Source of the DNA: an uncultured Spartobacteria bacterium
Lineage (GTDB): Bacteria > Verrucomicrobiota > Verrucomicrobiia > Chthoniobacterales > Terrimicrobiaceae
Assembly (NCBI GenBank): GCA_937960895.1
Contig: CALCJD010000106.1
Coordinates: 1 to 21,701 of the forward strand
DNA: 21,701 nucleotides
Direction: 5' to 3'
The translations under genes and the position numbers were made by a program. Below the pieces are notes generated by a model. That model worked only from the letters and a program-made list of their open reading frames with translations. It made no database searches and was not told where the DNA came from. Shown here piece after piece: positions 15,313 through 21,701 of the stretch. Numbering within the stretch: the stretch's first letter is position 1; each line of letters begins with the position of its first letter.

Positions 15313-15343
15313 GGCCGCCCCGGCCCCGGGGCGACCGGCGGCC
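15313..15343 (-). terminator. Extended GC-rich hairpin after the LarA-family gene
   Basis: GGCCGCC (15313-15319) and GGCGGCC (15337-15343) enclose the palindrome GCCCCGGGGC (15323-15332). It begins 17 bp beyond the minus-strand stop at 15360. On the minus strand it is followed by AAAACTTT, not a clean T run; termination is inferred from strength and position. Confidence 0.45.
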
Positions 15344-15359
15344 ATGGGGGCTCCGTTTG

Positions 15360-16625
15360 TCAGGCCCGGCTGGATTCCAGCCGGAACAACATCTCGCCCG
15401 CCTTGGGCACATAGAGGATGCCCTCGTCCTCACGGTTGGCGTAATCCTGCGGATTGATGCCGGCCGGATCGCGATAACCCAGATTGATTTCGCGGCAGAT
15501 TTCCTCGGGAATGCCCGTGGCCAGGGTGACCTGAATGCGGCATTTTTCGACGCCGTTTTCAAAAACCCCCATGCCCCGCACGTGGGTGGAATGCGCCAGA
15601 ACGCCCCAGGGATAGTCCTTGAAGCGGTCCCACTGTTTGAGGAAGTAGTCGCGGCAGTGGTAGCCCAGCTCCCGAATGATGCGTCCGTGGATGACGCTGA
15701 TCTCGTGAATGTGGGGCGCGTAGATAATCAGCTCGCCGCCGTCGGCCACCACGGGCTCGAGTTTGTACATGCATTTGCCGCCCACCCAGAGTTCGTCATA
15801 CATCGCGGGCGCGCAGGACAGCACGGTGTGGAACGGTTTCGGTTTGTAGGTGATGTGGAGTCTGTCCGAGAGGTTGCTCGCCGCGTCCCAGGCCTCCTCG
15901 GGCGAACCCGCAAACATTCCCGCAAAATTTTTGCCGTCCACCACCAGGCAGAAGCAGAGCTTTTCGATCGGCACGAGGGCGGCGGCGCGATCCACCACCT
16001 TGCGCACGGGAGTCCATTTGTTGCCGATGATCATGGGATTGGTGATCACCGCGCCGAGCCAGTGGAAGAAGTTCAGGATGTCCGGCCCCGCCACCCCGGG
16101 GAAGAGGTATTTGTTTCCGCCGGAAAACCCCACCACCTCATGCGGAAACACCGGTCCGATGATGATCAGACGGTCATATTCGAAGAGGTGCTTGTTGACC
16201 GAAACCGGGACGTCCATCGAAAACAACCCGTCCGAAAGCTCGCTGATGTCCTTTGCGGGGATGTGACCCAGCGAACGCAGAGCATCCGGATTGTCCCACT
16301 CGTGATTGAGAAACCGCGGGGCGGAAAATTCCCCGGCGCGCTCCTCCGGCGAAAGCTCCAGCCGTCCGCAAATCGCCTCCTCGGTCATCGGCGGATGCGT
16401 GCCGAGCGCCACCATCACGTCCACCACCGCACACCGTCCGCCGATGGCGCGGTAAAGCGCCTTGAATACCGGGCCGACCGGAGCCGTCCGGGTGGAGTCC
16501 GGCACGATGAGGAGCACCTTCTTGCCGGTCCAGTCGTGGCCGGAAGCCAGACCGTCGACGACGGATTGAATCTGGTCCGGACTGAGACTCTGCCCGGCGG
16601 TAGCGATTTGAGAGACGACGTTCAT
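15360..16625 (-). CDS. LarA-family (DUF2088) nickel-pincer-nucleotide enzyme
   Basis: 421 aa. LarA-family enzymes use a nickel-pincer nucleotide (NPN) cofactor, bound covalently to a lysine, to racemise or epimerise 2-hydroxyacids by hydride transfer. The LarA landmarks are all seen: DSTRTAP (43-49), GTHPPMT with His77, PHEVVGFSGGNKYLFPGVAG with His162 and Lys172, and His188 sixteen residues later. The His-to-Lys spacing of 10 and Lys-to-His spacing of 16 equal those of Lactobacillus plantarum LarA (H174, K184, H200), so cofactor binding should be intact. Substrate is not lactate by default: many homologues act on other 2-hydroxyacids or aldonates. LarB, LarC and LarE, needed to make NPN, are not in the window. 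It lies in a minus-strand row with the SDR and AraC genes. Confidence 0.9.
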   Translation of the reverse strand: MNVVSQIATAGQSLSPDQIQSVVDGLASGHDWTGKKVLLIVPDSTRTAPVGPVFKALYRAIGGRCAVVDVMVALGTHPPMTEEAICGRLELSPEERAGEFSAPRFLNHEWDNPDALRSLGHIPAKDISELSDGLFSMDVPVSVNKHLFEYDRLIIIGPVFPHEVVGFSGGNKYLFPGVAGPDILNFFHWLGAVITNPMIIGNKWTPVRKVVDRAAALVPIEKLCFCLVVDGKNFAGMFAGSPEEAWDAASNLSDRLHITYKPKPFHTVLSCAPAMYDELWVGGKCMYKLEPVVADGGELIIYAPHIHEISVIHGRIIRELGYHCRDYFLKQWDRFKDYPWGVLAHSTHVRGMGVFENGVEKCRIQVTLATGIPEEICREINLGYRDPAGINPQDYANREDEGILYVPKAGEMLFRLESSRA

Positions 16626-16644
16626 GATGACTGCGGAAAATTAA

Positions 16645-16768
16645 CCACGGATTTCACGGATTATCACGGATGAAACAATGGGAATCCCGAAGAAGCACCC
16701 TTTTGGGGCGACAACATAAGGAGTCGGGAAAGGGATTTCCCATCCGTCTTCATCCGTGCCATCCGTGG
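16645..16768. repeat. Imperfect ~124-bp palindrome (MITE-like or REP-like element)
   Basis: The left arm (16645-16690) is built of CACGGAT words (CCACGGAT, then TTCACGGAT, then ATCACGGATG), followed by ATGGGAATCCCGA. The right arm (16724-16768) is its imperfect reverse complement: TCGGGAAAGGGATTTCCCAT, then CCGT, CATCCGTG and CATCCGTGG. The centre (about 16691-16723) contains ACCC-TTTT-GGGG. It fills the gap between the LarA-family start and the SDR stop. The transcript could fold into one long hairpin on either strand. Confidence 0.8.
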
Positions 16769-16782
16769 GGAAAAAGGGGGGG

Positions 16783-17595
16783 TCAGATGGTTTGCGACAG
16801 GAACCCTCCATCCACCCGGATGTCCGTGCCCGTGATGAAGCTGCTGGCCCGGTCGCTGGCGAGGAAGACCGTGGCGCCCGCGAGTTCGTGGGCCTCGCCG
16901 AACCGCCCCATCGGCGTGTGGCTGAGGATGGAGGCCGCGCGGGGGGTGGGGGAGCCGTCCTCGTTGAACAGCAGGCGGCGGTTCTGTTCCGCCGGGAAAA
17001 ATCCGGGCGTGATGCTGTTGACCCGTACGCCGCGGGGCGCCCACTCGCGGGCGAGGAAAAGCGTCAGATTGAGCACCGCCGCCTTGGCGGCCGAATACGC
17101 CACCACGCGGGAAAGCGGCAGATGGGCCGATACGCTGGCAATGTTGATGATGCTGCCCCGGCCCGCCGCGCACATGGCCGGACCGAATTCCTGACAGGGG
17201 AGGAGCACGCCGCCCACCAGGTTGAGGTCGAAGTTTGCCGCCCAGTCCTCCGAAGTGATATTTTCGAAGGCGTTTTCCGGAGTGACCGTGACCCGCGGAT
17301 CATTGCCGCCGGCGGCGTTGACCAGAACCGTGGTGGCCCCGAATCGCGCGGCGACATTTTCCCGCAGCGCCCGGAGGCTGTCGCGGGACGAGGCGTCGAC
17401 TTCGAAAAACTCCGCGGTGCCTCCCTTCTTGCGAATCTCCTCGCAGCGGGCCTCGCCGCGTTCCCGGCTTCGGCCGGCCACGGCGACCCGGGCGCCGGCC
17501 GCGGCGAGGGCCCCGGCCATGCCGCCGCCCAGCACCCCGGTGCCTCCAATTACGGTTGCCACTGCATCGGAGAGATCAAAAAGGGAGTTTGTCAT
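16783..17595 (-). CDS. SDR-family oxidoreductase, D-mannonate oxidoreductase (UxuB-type) like
   Basis: 270 aa from the ATG at 17595 (a TTG five codons upstream is less likely). Classical short-chain dehydrogenase: Rossmann motif GGTGVLGGG (17-25), NAAGG (93-97), Ser154/156 in NIASVSA, and Y167-SAA-K171. The C-terminal part, NEDGSPTPRAASILSHTPMGRFGE (211-234) and the closing VDGGF, resembles D-mannonate oxidoreductases of the Bacillus UxuB/YjmF type, which interconvert D-fructuronate and D-mannonate with NAD(H). That assignment rests on recalled family resemblance, so substrate remains inferred. It lies between the AraC regulator (34 bp away) and the LarA-family gene, all on one strand, and opposite a GH4 gene with a uronidase-type motif. 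Confidence 0.85.
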   Translation of the reverse strand: MTNSLFDLSDAVATVIGGTGVLGGGMAGALAAAGARVAVAGRSRERGEARCEEIRKKGGTAEFFEVDASSRDSLRALRENVAARFGATTVLVNAAGGNDPRVTVTPENAFENITSEDWAANFDLNLVGGVLLPCQEFGPAMCAAGRGSIINIASVSAHLPLSRVVAYSAAKAAVLNLTLFLAREWAPRGVRVNSITPGFFPAEQNRRLLFNEDGSPTPRAASILSHTPMGRFGEAHELAGATVFLASDRASSFITGTDIRVDGGFLSQTI

Positions 17596-17629
17596 GGGAG
17601 AAGCATTCAAAAGTCACCCCGCACCGGCG

Positions 17630-18637
17630 TCAATCTCCGGGAATGCGGCGTTGTTTTCCCCGCGGAAAATCGGTCGCTGTGCGCCTTTTCCATCCGACCA
17701 GCCGTCGGTAATCACCCGGCGAGGTCTGCCAGTGCCAGCGGAAGCACTTGCAGAGATGATTGGCGCCCGCAAATCCCGTATGGGCGGCGATTTCCTTGAT
17801 GGAGTACTCCGATTCTTCCAGGAGCCGCGCCGCCTCCTGCAGCCGGATATCCCGGACGAAGGCCGCCGGCGACCGTCCGGTGACGCGCCGGAAATGATGG
17901 GAGAAATTGGACCGGCTGGTTCCCCACAACCGGCTCAGCTCGCTCACCCCGAGGAATTTCTCCAGGTTGTTCATCACTTGGCCGCGCACAAATTCCAGCA
18001 GCTGCCTCCTCTCTCCGTGGGGATGGTCCTGCTGGACGGCGTGGCGCTCCAGCTCGAGCATCCACCGGAATAAAGCAGCTTCGGTGTCGAAGTCATCGGC
18101 GGCTCCGCGAACCCGGGCGAAAAGCGTTGCGGCAAGGTCCGGAATCGGGTGTTGAGCCGGCAGTCGGAGCACGACATTGACCAATCCCGCATGCCGCACG
18201 AGCCGGTTTACGGCATAGGGATGGTGGACGATGATCCAGCAGAACCGCCAGACGGGACAGGCCGGATCGTTGCGGTAGCGGTGCGCCGACGGGATCTTTG
18301 CGCAGAAGGCCATGCCTTCCTCCACCGCCTGTACGGTGCCGCGGTGTTCAAAAAGCCCCCGGCCCGATAGGGTGTATTGAAAGAGCCAGACCGGATGGCG
18401 GGGATGGCCGCCCCGGCGCCTGCCGTCCCAGACGTAGGGGTCCTGCGGGTGGACCGTGTCGCACCCCATCGTGAGCCCGCCCTTTCCATGCAGCGAGACG
18501 GTGGTTACGCCGGGTGTGTTCGGCAGCCGGGCAAGCCGGGAATTAGTGCAGTTCACAAATGGGATATAAACAGCACATGTGTCCAATTGTCCATGATTCC
18601 ATCGGAACTCGTCGGCATGTAGGAGACATTTCGTCAC
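17630..18637 (-). CDS. AraC-family transcriptional regulator
   Basis: Up to 335 aa. The C-terminal AraC/XylS DNA-binding domain (about 225-325) has two helix-turn-helix units: LGVSELSRLWGTSRSNFSHHF, split here as LGVSELSRLW and GTSRSNFSHHFRR, then YSIKEIAAHTGF and CKCFRWHWQTSPGDYRR. The N-terminal part contains an AraC-type cupin-like ligand domain (DPYVWDGRRRGGHP, then LFQYTLSGRGLFEH). The start is uncertain: the longest form uses GTG 18637 directly after an in-frame TAA. Alternatives are TTG 18586, GTG 18556 and ATG 18469. I keep the longest because the N-terminal residues read as coherent protein. It is divergent from the GH4 gene and upstream of the SDR and LarA-family genes, so it probably activates the locus in response to a sugar. 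Confidence 0.9.
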   Translation of the reverse strand: MTKCLLHADEFRWNHGQLDTCAVYIPFVNCTNSRLARLPNTPGVTTVSLHGKGGLTMGCDTVHPQDPYVWDGRRRGGHPRHPVWLFQYTLSGRGLFEHRGTVQAVEEGMAFCAKIPSAHRYRNDPACPVWRFCWIIVHHPYAVNRLVRHAGLVNVVLRLPAQHPIPDLAATLFARVRGAADDFDTEAALFRWMLELERHAVQQDHPHGERRQLLEFVRGQVMNNLEKFLGVSELSRLWGTSRSNFSHHFRRVTGRSPAAFVRDIRLQEAARLLEESEYSIKEIAAHTGFAGANHLCKCFRWHWQTSPGDYRRLVGWKRRTATDFPRGKQRRIPGD

Positions 18638-18650
18638 TTACAGATCGACG
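18556..18650 (+). promoter_or_regulatory. Divergent AraC/GH4 regulatory region
   Basis: A -10-like TATAAA (18565-18570, plus strand) without a good -35 suggests an activator-dependent GH4 promoter. Nearby are the palindrome CACATGTG (18574-18581) and the direct repeat TGTCCA at 18580-18585 and 18588-18593. If AraC starts at 18637, the region overlaps its first codons. Function inferred. Confidence 0.35.
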
Positions 18651-20207
18651 ATGCCTCGAAGGAAGATCACCATGATCGGTGCCGGGTCAATCGGATTCAC
18701 CCGGCGGTTGATGCAGGACATTTTGACGGTTCCGGAACTGCAGGATGTGACGTTTTCCCTGACGGATATTAATCCCCGGAACCTGGAAATGGTCGGACAG
18801 CTCTGCCGGAGGGACGTGGAGGCGAACCGCGTTCCCGCACGCATCGAAACGACCACCGACGTCCGGAGAGCCATTGCGGGAGCGGATTACGTCATCTGCC
18901 TCATTCGCCAGGGGGGGCTGGAGGCCTTTCAGACGGATATCGACATTCCTTTGAAATACAGTGTCGACCAGTGCGTCGGCGACACCCTCGGGCCGGGCGG
19001 TCTAATGTATGCGCAGAGGACGATTCCCGCACTGCTGGAGTTCTGCCGTCACATCCGCGAGACCGCCAGGCCGGACACGCTTTTTTTGAACTATTCCAAC
19101 CCGATGGCCATGAACACGTGGGCCTGCAATCGCTATGGCGGCGTGTGCACCATCGGACTGTGTCATGGGGTGCAGGGCGCCCACTGGCAGATCACGCGCT
19201 GCATTGAGCGCTGGGCCAGACAGCGCGGACTGCTCAAGAAGGACGAGACGCTGAACCGGAGGGATGTGGATGTCGTTGCCGCCGGCATCAATCACCAGAC
19301 GTGGTTCATCCGCGTGCGGTGGCGCGGATATGACATGCTGCCCCAGCTTCTGGAGCTTTTTGAAAACCATCCGGAATATGCCAAAACCGAGAAGGTGCGC
19401 ATCGACGTGCTGCGCCGCTTCGGATATTACAGCACAGAATCGAACGGTCATCTCAGCGAGTACCTGCCGTGGTACCGCAAGCGTCCCCGGGAGGTCCGCC
19501 GCTGGATCGATCTTTCCAGCTGGATCAACGGCGAGACCGGCGGTTACCTGCGGGTCTGCACGGAGGGGCGGAATTGGTTCCGGACCGACTTTCCGAACTG
19601 GCTCAAGGAGGATCCGCCGGTGTTTTCGCCCGAGAAACGCAGCGAGGAGCACGGGTCCTACATCATCGAGGCGCTGGAAACCGGCCGCCCGTATCGGGGA
19701 CACTTCAACGTCATCAATGCCGGTCACATCACGAATCTGCCGGACGGATGTGTTGTGGAAATTCCGGGATACGTGGACGCCAACGGCATCAACATGCCGG
19801 TCGTGGGGGCTCTGCCTCTGGCCTGCGCGGCGACCTGTTCTGCTTCGGTACGCGTGCAGGAGATGGGAATGGAGGCCGCGGTGCACGGCGATGTGACCCT
19901 TCTCAAGCAGGCGATGCTACACGATCCTCTCACCGCAGCGGTTTGTAATCCCGAGGAGGTCTGGCAGATGGCGGATGAAATGCTCGTCGCCCAGCGTCGC
20001 TGGCTCCCGCAATATCGGGGCGTCATCCGGGCCGCAGCCGCGCGCCTGCGCCGGCACGAACGGGAGGGAACGCGGGTCCGGCTCCGGAACACCAGGGGTG
20101 CCGCCCGGTTGAAAGTTCGTTCCATCAGGGAGCTTTCCCGCGACCGTGCCGCTGCACGCGCCAACGCCGCCGCGGCCGACAAGGGGAAAATGACGAAAGG
20201 CACTTGA
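18651..20207 (+). CDS. GH4 family glycosidase, probable alpha-glucuronidase or alpha-galacturonidase
   Basis: 518 aa. GH4 enzymes are NAD- and Mn-dependent and cleave glycosides by redox-assisted elimination. The N-terminal dinucleotide-binding strand is KITMIGAGSIGF (5-16). Other motifs are LTDINPRNLEM (38-47), ADYVICLIRQGG, VGDTLGPGG (109-117), NYSNPMAMNTWA (147-158), LCHGVQG with Cys171 and His172, and GINHQTWF (212-219) with His215 as likely metal ligand. In GH4 the residues after Cys-His classify activity: CHS for alpha-galactosidase, CHE for alpha-glucosidase, CHG for alpha-glucuronidase and alpha-galacturonidase. This protein has CHG. The last 55 or so residues are an Arg/Ala-rich tail beyond the usual domain. 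No signal peptide, so cytoplasmic: an unseen transporter must import the oligosaccharide. The start ATG gives the complete first strand. Confidence 0.9.
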   Translation: MPRRKITMIGAGSIGFTRRLMQDILTVPELQDVTFSLTDINPRNLEMVGQLCRRDVEANRVPARIETTTDVRRAIAGADYVICLIRQGGLEAFQTDIDIPLKYSVDQCVGDTLGPGGLMYAQRTIPALLEFCRHIRETARPDTLFLNYSNPMAMNTWACNRYGGVCTIGLCHGVQGAHWQITRCIERWARQRGLLKKDETLNRRDVDVVAAGINHQTWFIRVRWRGYDMLPQLLELFENHPEYAKTEKVRIDVLRRFGYYSTESNGHLSEYLPWYRKRPREVRRWIDLSSWINGETGGYLRVCTEGRNWFRTDFPNWLKEDPPVFSPEKRSEEHGSYIIEALETGRPYRGHFNVINAGHITNLPDGCVVEIPGYVDANGINMPVVGALPLACAATCSASVRVQEMGMEAAVHGDVTLLKQAMLHDPLTAAVCNPEEVWQMADEMLVAQRRWLPQYRGVIRAAAARLRRHEREGTRVRLRNTRGAARLKVRSIRELSRDRAAARANAAAADKGKMTKGT

Positions 20208-20606
20208 GGGAAGGGGGGACGGGCGACTCCGGTCGTATGGGAAGTTGGCCGGTCACAGCCTCCGGGGAAGTCATCCGCGCGTTCCTTTCGTTCTTGGTTT
20301 GAATCCGAAACGGGCTTTCCTCGCATCAACGCCGGTCGGGGCATCCCTGCGTTTCGGGGGTGCGGGTTTCGTGAATCCCTTGGAGCGTTTTTGTCCGGTT
20401 GCGCTCCTCTACGGAGGAATCGCCCCGACAATCAGCGGGCCTTTGATGGTCACGGACTCCTTGGGTTCACAGCGCGAGACAAAGAGAAGGGAACGGGTCT
20501 CCCCAATGGACGCATTGCGAACGGAAGACGGTTTTGCGTTTGGGAACGGACGCCGGGTTGAGCTCCTGTCCCGCGGAAAGAGCCGAGAAATCCGCTGTGC
20601 GAAATA
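20208..20606. other. Intergenic stretch with no supported gene
   Basis: About 400 bp between the GH4 stop and the tRNA. Reading frames here show no recognisable protein. A GGAGCG/CGCTCC hairpin (20382-20387 and 20402-20407) and an overlapping CTCC/GGAG pair (20404-20416) are the only structures noted; no riboswitch or known RNA is recognised. Confidence 0.6.
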
Positions 20607-20698
20607 TGGCGGAAGGGGCGGGATTCGAACCCGCGGTGACATTTCTGCCACGCTCGATTTCGAGTCGAGTGCCTTAAACCGGACTCAGCCACCCTTCC
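20607..20698 (-). tRNA. tRNA-Ser (anticodon CGA)
   Basis: Read on the minus strand: acceptor GGAAGGG (5' end at 20698) pairs with CCCTTCC (20611-20617). The D-arm TGGCTGAG and an anticodon stem CTCGA/TCGAG with loop CTCGAAA give anticodon CGA, reading UCG. A long class-II variable arm (GGCAGAAATGTCACC region) and T-arm CGGGTTCGAATCCCG follow. The discriminator is G73 and the 3' CCA is encoded (20607-20609). All fit serine tRNA. Confidence 0.97.
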
Positions 20699-20774
20699 CC
20701 AGAAAAGGGGGAGTGCTACTATCGCCGCGGGGACGACGGGAGCAAGGAAAAAGGTGGGAAAACCACCGCGAGGT

Positions 20775-21701
20775 TCAGGAACGGGAACGCCCCCGCCGGA
20801 TGAGGAGGAGGGCGCCCGTGCCGAGGAGGGCGGCGGTGGATGGCTCGGGCACCGGAGTCACATCGGCCAGCGTGGCGCCAAAACGGATTTCGTCCATGAC
20901 AAACGTGGTGTCGGAGCGGCCGGTCAGGGAAAGCTGCATGGCGTTGCCCGTGAAGGTGTAGGTGCCGAAGGTGACGGTTTCCGAAATGCGCCAACGCACG
21001 TTGGCTTCGCCGGTGCCCATGACGGCGGCATCCAGTCCGGAGTCGTTGAGCAGACCGTTTTCCCTGAAGTAATCAAACTGCGCCTCGGTCAGGATCCACA
21101 TGGTGGCCACCCCGGGCGTGCCGGGGGAAAGTTCCGCCCCCACGTTGGTGAAGCGGGCGAGAACCAGAAAAGTGCCCGCGTCGTTGAAGGAGGCATACAC
21201 GGGCGAGACGGGCGTGGTGTCATAACTGACCGTCGGAACTCCGCCGTCATGACCGTCCGCATTGCTGTTGAAATACCGGTTTTCGATGGGGCCGTCCGCA
21301 TCGGGATTGATGCCCAGCCGGGCGGCGCTGAAGTCATCCCGGAGCGCGGAGCCGAAACGGATGAGATAAGCCGAATAGATCGTGCCGGTGGCCGCCGCGC
21401 TCAGGTCGACGCCGAGAAAGGCCGGAGTGCCCACCGAGGACATGATGCTGCCGCCGCTCACCGCCAGGTTGCTGAAAGTCAAACCGGTCGCCTGATACTG
21501 GATGGCCGTCGGATGGGACGCATAATAGCTGCCCGTCAGGCCCGTGGTGTTCTGGACGGTCTGCCCGCCCAGGGAACCCTCGGTGTATCCATGAAAACCT
21601 TCGTAGACGAGAAGGGCGGCCTGAACCGGCGGCAAACCGGACAGACTTAACATAGTCAGACTCAGGGCGTATTTCCAGATGGTAAGGGGGGAGGAGGTCT
21701 T
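20775..21701 (-). CDS. PEP-CTERM secreted protein, 5' end beyond the window
   Basis: At least 292 aa from the first in-window ATG (21653), but the frame stays open to the window edge. The upstream residues (PLTIWKYALSLT before MLSLSGLPPVQA) complete a normal signal peptide, so the true start is probably outside. After cleavage near PVQA the protein starts LLVYEGF, followed by YTEGSLGGQT and later TTFVMDEIRFGATLADV. This resembles the concanavalin-like or PEP-CTERM beta-sandwich proteins common in Verrucomicrobiota, where an ALVYEGFDY-type opening and an IDEIRxG-type closing strand frame a lectin-like domain. It ends VPEPST, a hydrophobic stretch and RRGRSRS, the exosortase sorting tail. Function unknown; likely an envelope or matrix protein. 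Confidence 0.85.
   Translation of the reverse strand, partial: KTSSPLTIWKYALSLTMLSLSGLPPVQAALLVYEGFHGYTEGSLGGQTVQNTTGLTGSYYASHPTAIQYQATGLTFSNLAVSGGSIMSSVGTPAFLGVDLSAAATGTIYSAYLIRFGSALRDDFSAARLGINPDADGPIENRYFNSNADGHDGGVPTVSYDTTPVSPVYASFNDAGTFLVLARFTNVGAELSPGTPGVATMWILTEAQFDYFRENGLLNDSGLDAAVMGTGEANVRWRISETVTFGTYTFTGNAMQLSLTGRSDTTFVMDEIRFGATLADVTPVPEPSTAALLGTGALLLIRRGRSRS

Noticed and set aside
15090..16673. A 527-codon open frame on the plus strand opposite the LarA-family gene
   Set aside because: It is antisense to a gene with all LarA cofactor residues; composition is that of a shadow frame.
20409..20692. Reading frames running through the tRNA on the minus strand (beginning like MAEMSPRVRIPP)
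   Set aside because: Their first codons come from the T-arm and variable-arm sequence of the serine tRNA, a classic artefact; the remainder matches nothing I recognise.
1..21701. A CRISPR array
   Set aside because: No regularly spaced repeat of 23-40 bp was found; the only tandem repeat is a three-copy 9-bp unit at 26-52.

Overview
The window looks like a piece of a GC-rich chromosome from the Verrucomicrobiota, probably an Opitutales-type bacterium. The evidence is three PEP-CTERM exosortase-substrate proteins (VPEPS or IPEPST plus a hydrophobic stretch and an Arg-rich tail), a TonB-like DUF4159 protein, a glycoside hydrolase family 4 enzyme under AraC-type control, weak Shine-Dalgarno signals and palindromic intergenic repeats. 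The taxon is inferred from gene content; no rRNA is present.

Layout. 1-4810: a membrane-anchored DUF4159 protein (+), a secreted protein of unknown function with a possible His/Cys dyad (-), and a HerA/DUF87-type ATPase with a coiled-coil C-terminus (+). 4773-9297: two secreted PEP-CTERM trypsin-like proteases, each lying downstream of a thiE copy. The copy at 7736-8398 is intact and coupled to a sugar-nucleotidyltransferase gene; the copy at 5799-6463 is a pseudogene carrying a truncated piece of the same nucleotidyltransferase. 9439-11536: a divergent lipocalin lipoprotein and oligopeptide-binding lipoprotein whose start codons are only 7 bp apart. 11545-14545: housekeeping genes rpoZ, smpB, lemA and trpE, with lemA and trpE overlapping by ATGA. 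14681-20207: a likely sugar-acid (uronate) locus consisting of a Cache/PDC-like secreted sensor, a LarA-family nickel-pincer enzyme, a mannonate-oxidoreductase-like SDR and an AraC regulator on the minus strand, divergent from a GH4 glycosidase with the CHG motif. 20607-20698: tRNA-Ser(CGA). 20775-21701: a third PEP-CTERM protein running off the right edge.

How the genes fit together. The GH4/AraC/SDR/LarA block is the most coherent functional unit. The GH4 active-site motif is the type associated with alpha-glucuronidases and alpha-galacturonidases, the SDR resembles D-mannonate oxidoreductases, and the LarA homologue keeps all the residues that bind the pincer cofactor. This suggests release and catabolism of a uronic acid with a Ni-pincer 2-hydroxyacid epimerase step, which would be an unusual pathway. 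The PEP-CTERM proteins imply an exosortase system elsewhere in the genome. A roughly 124-bp imperfect palindrome lies between the LarA and SDR genes.
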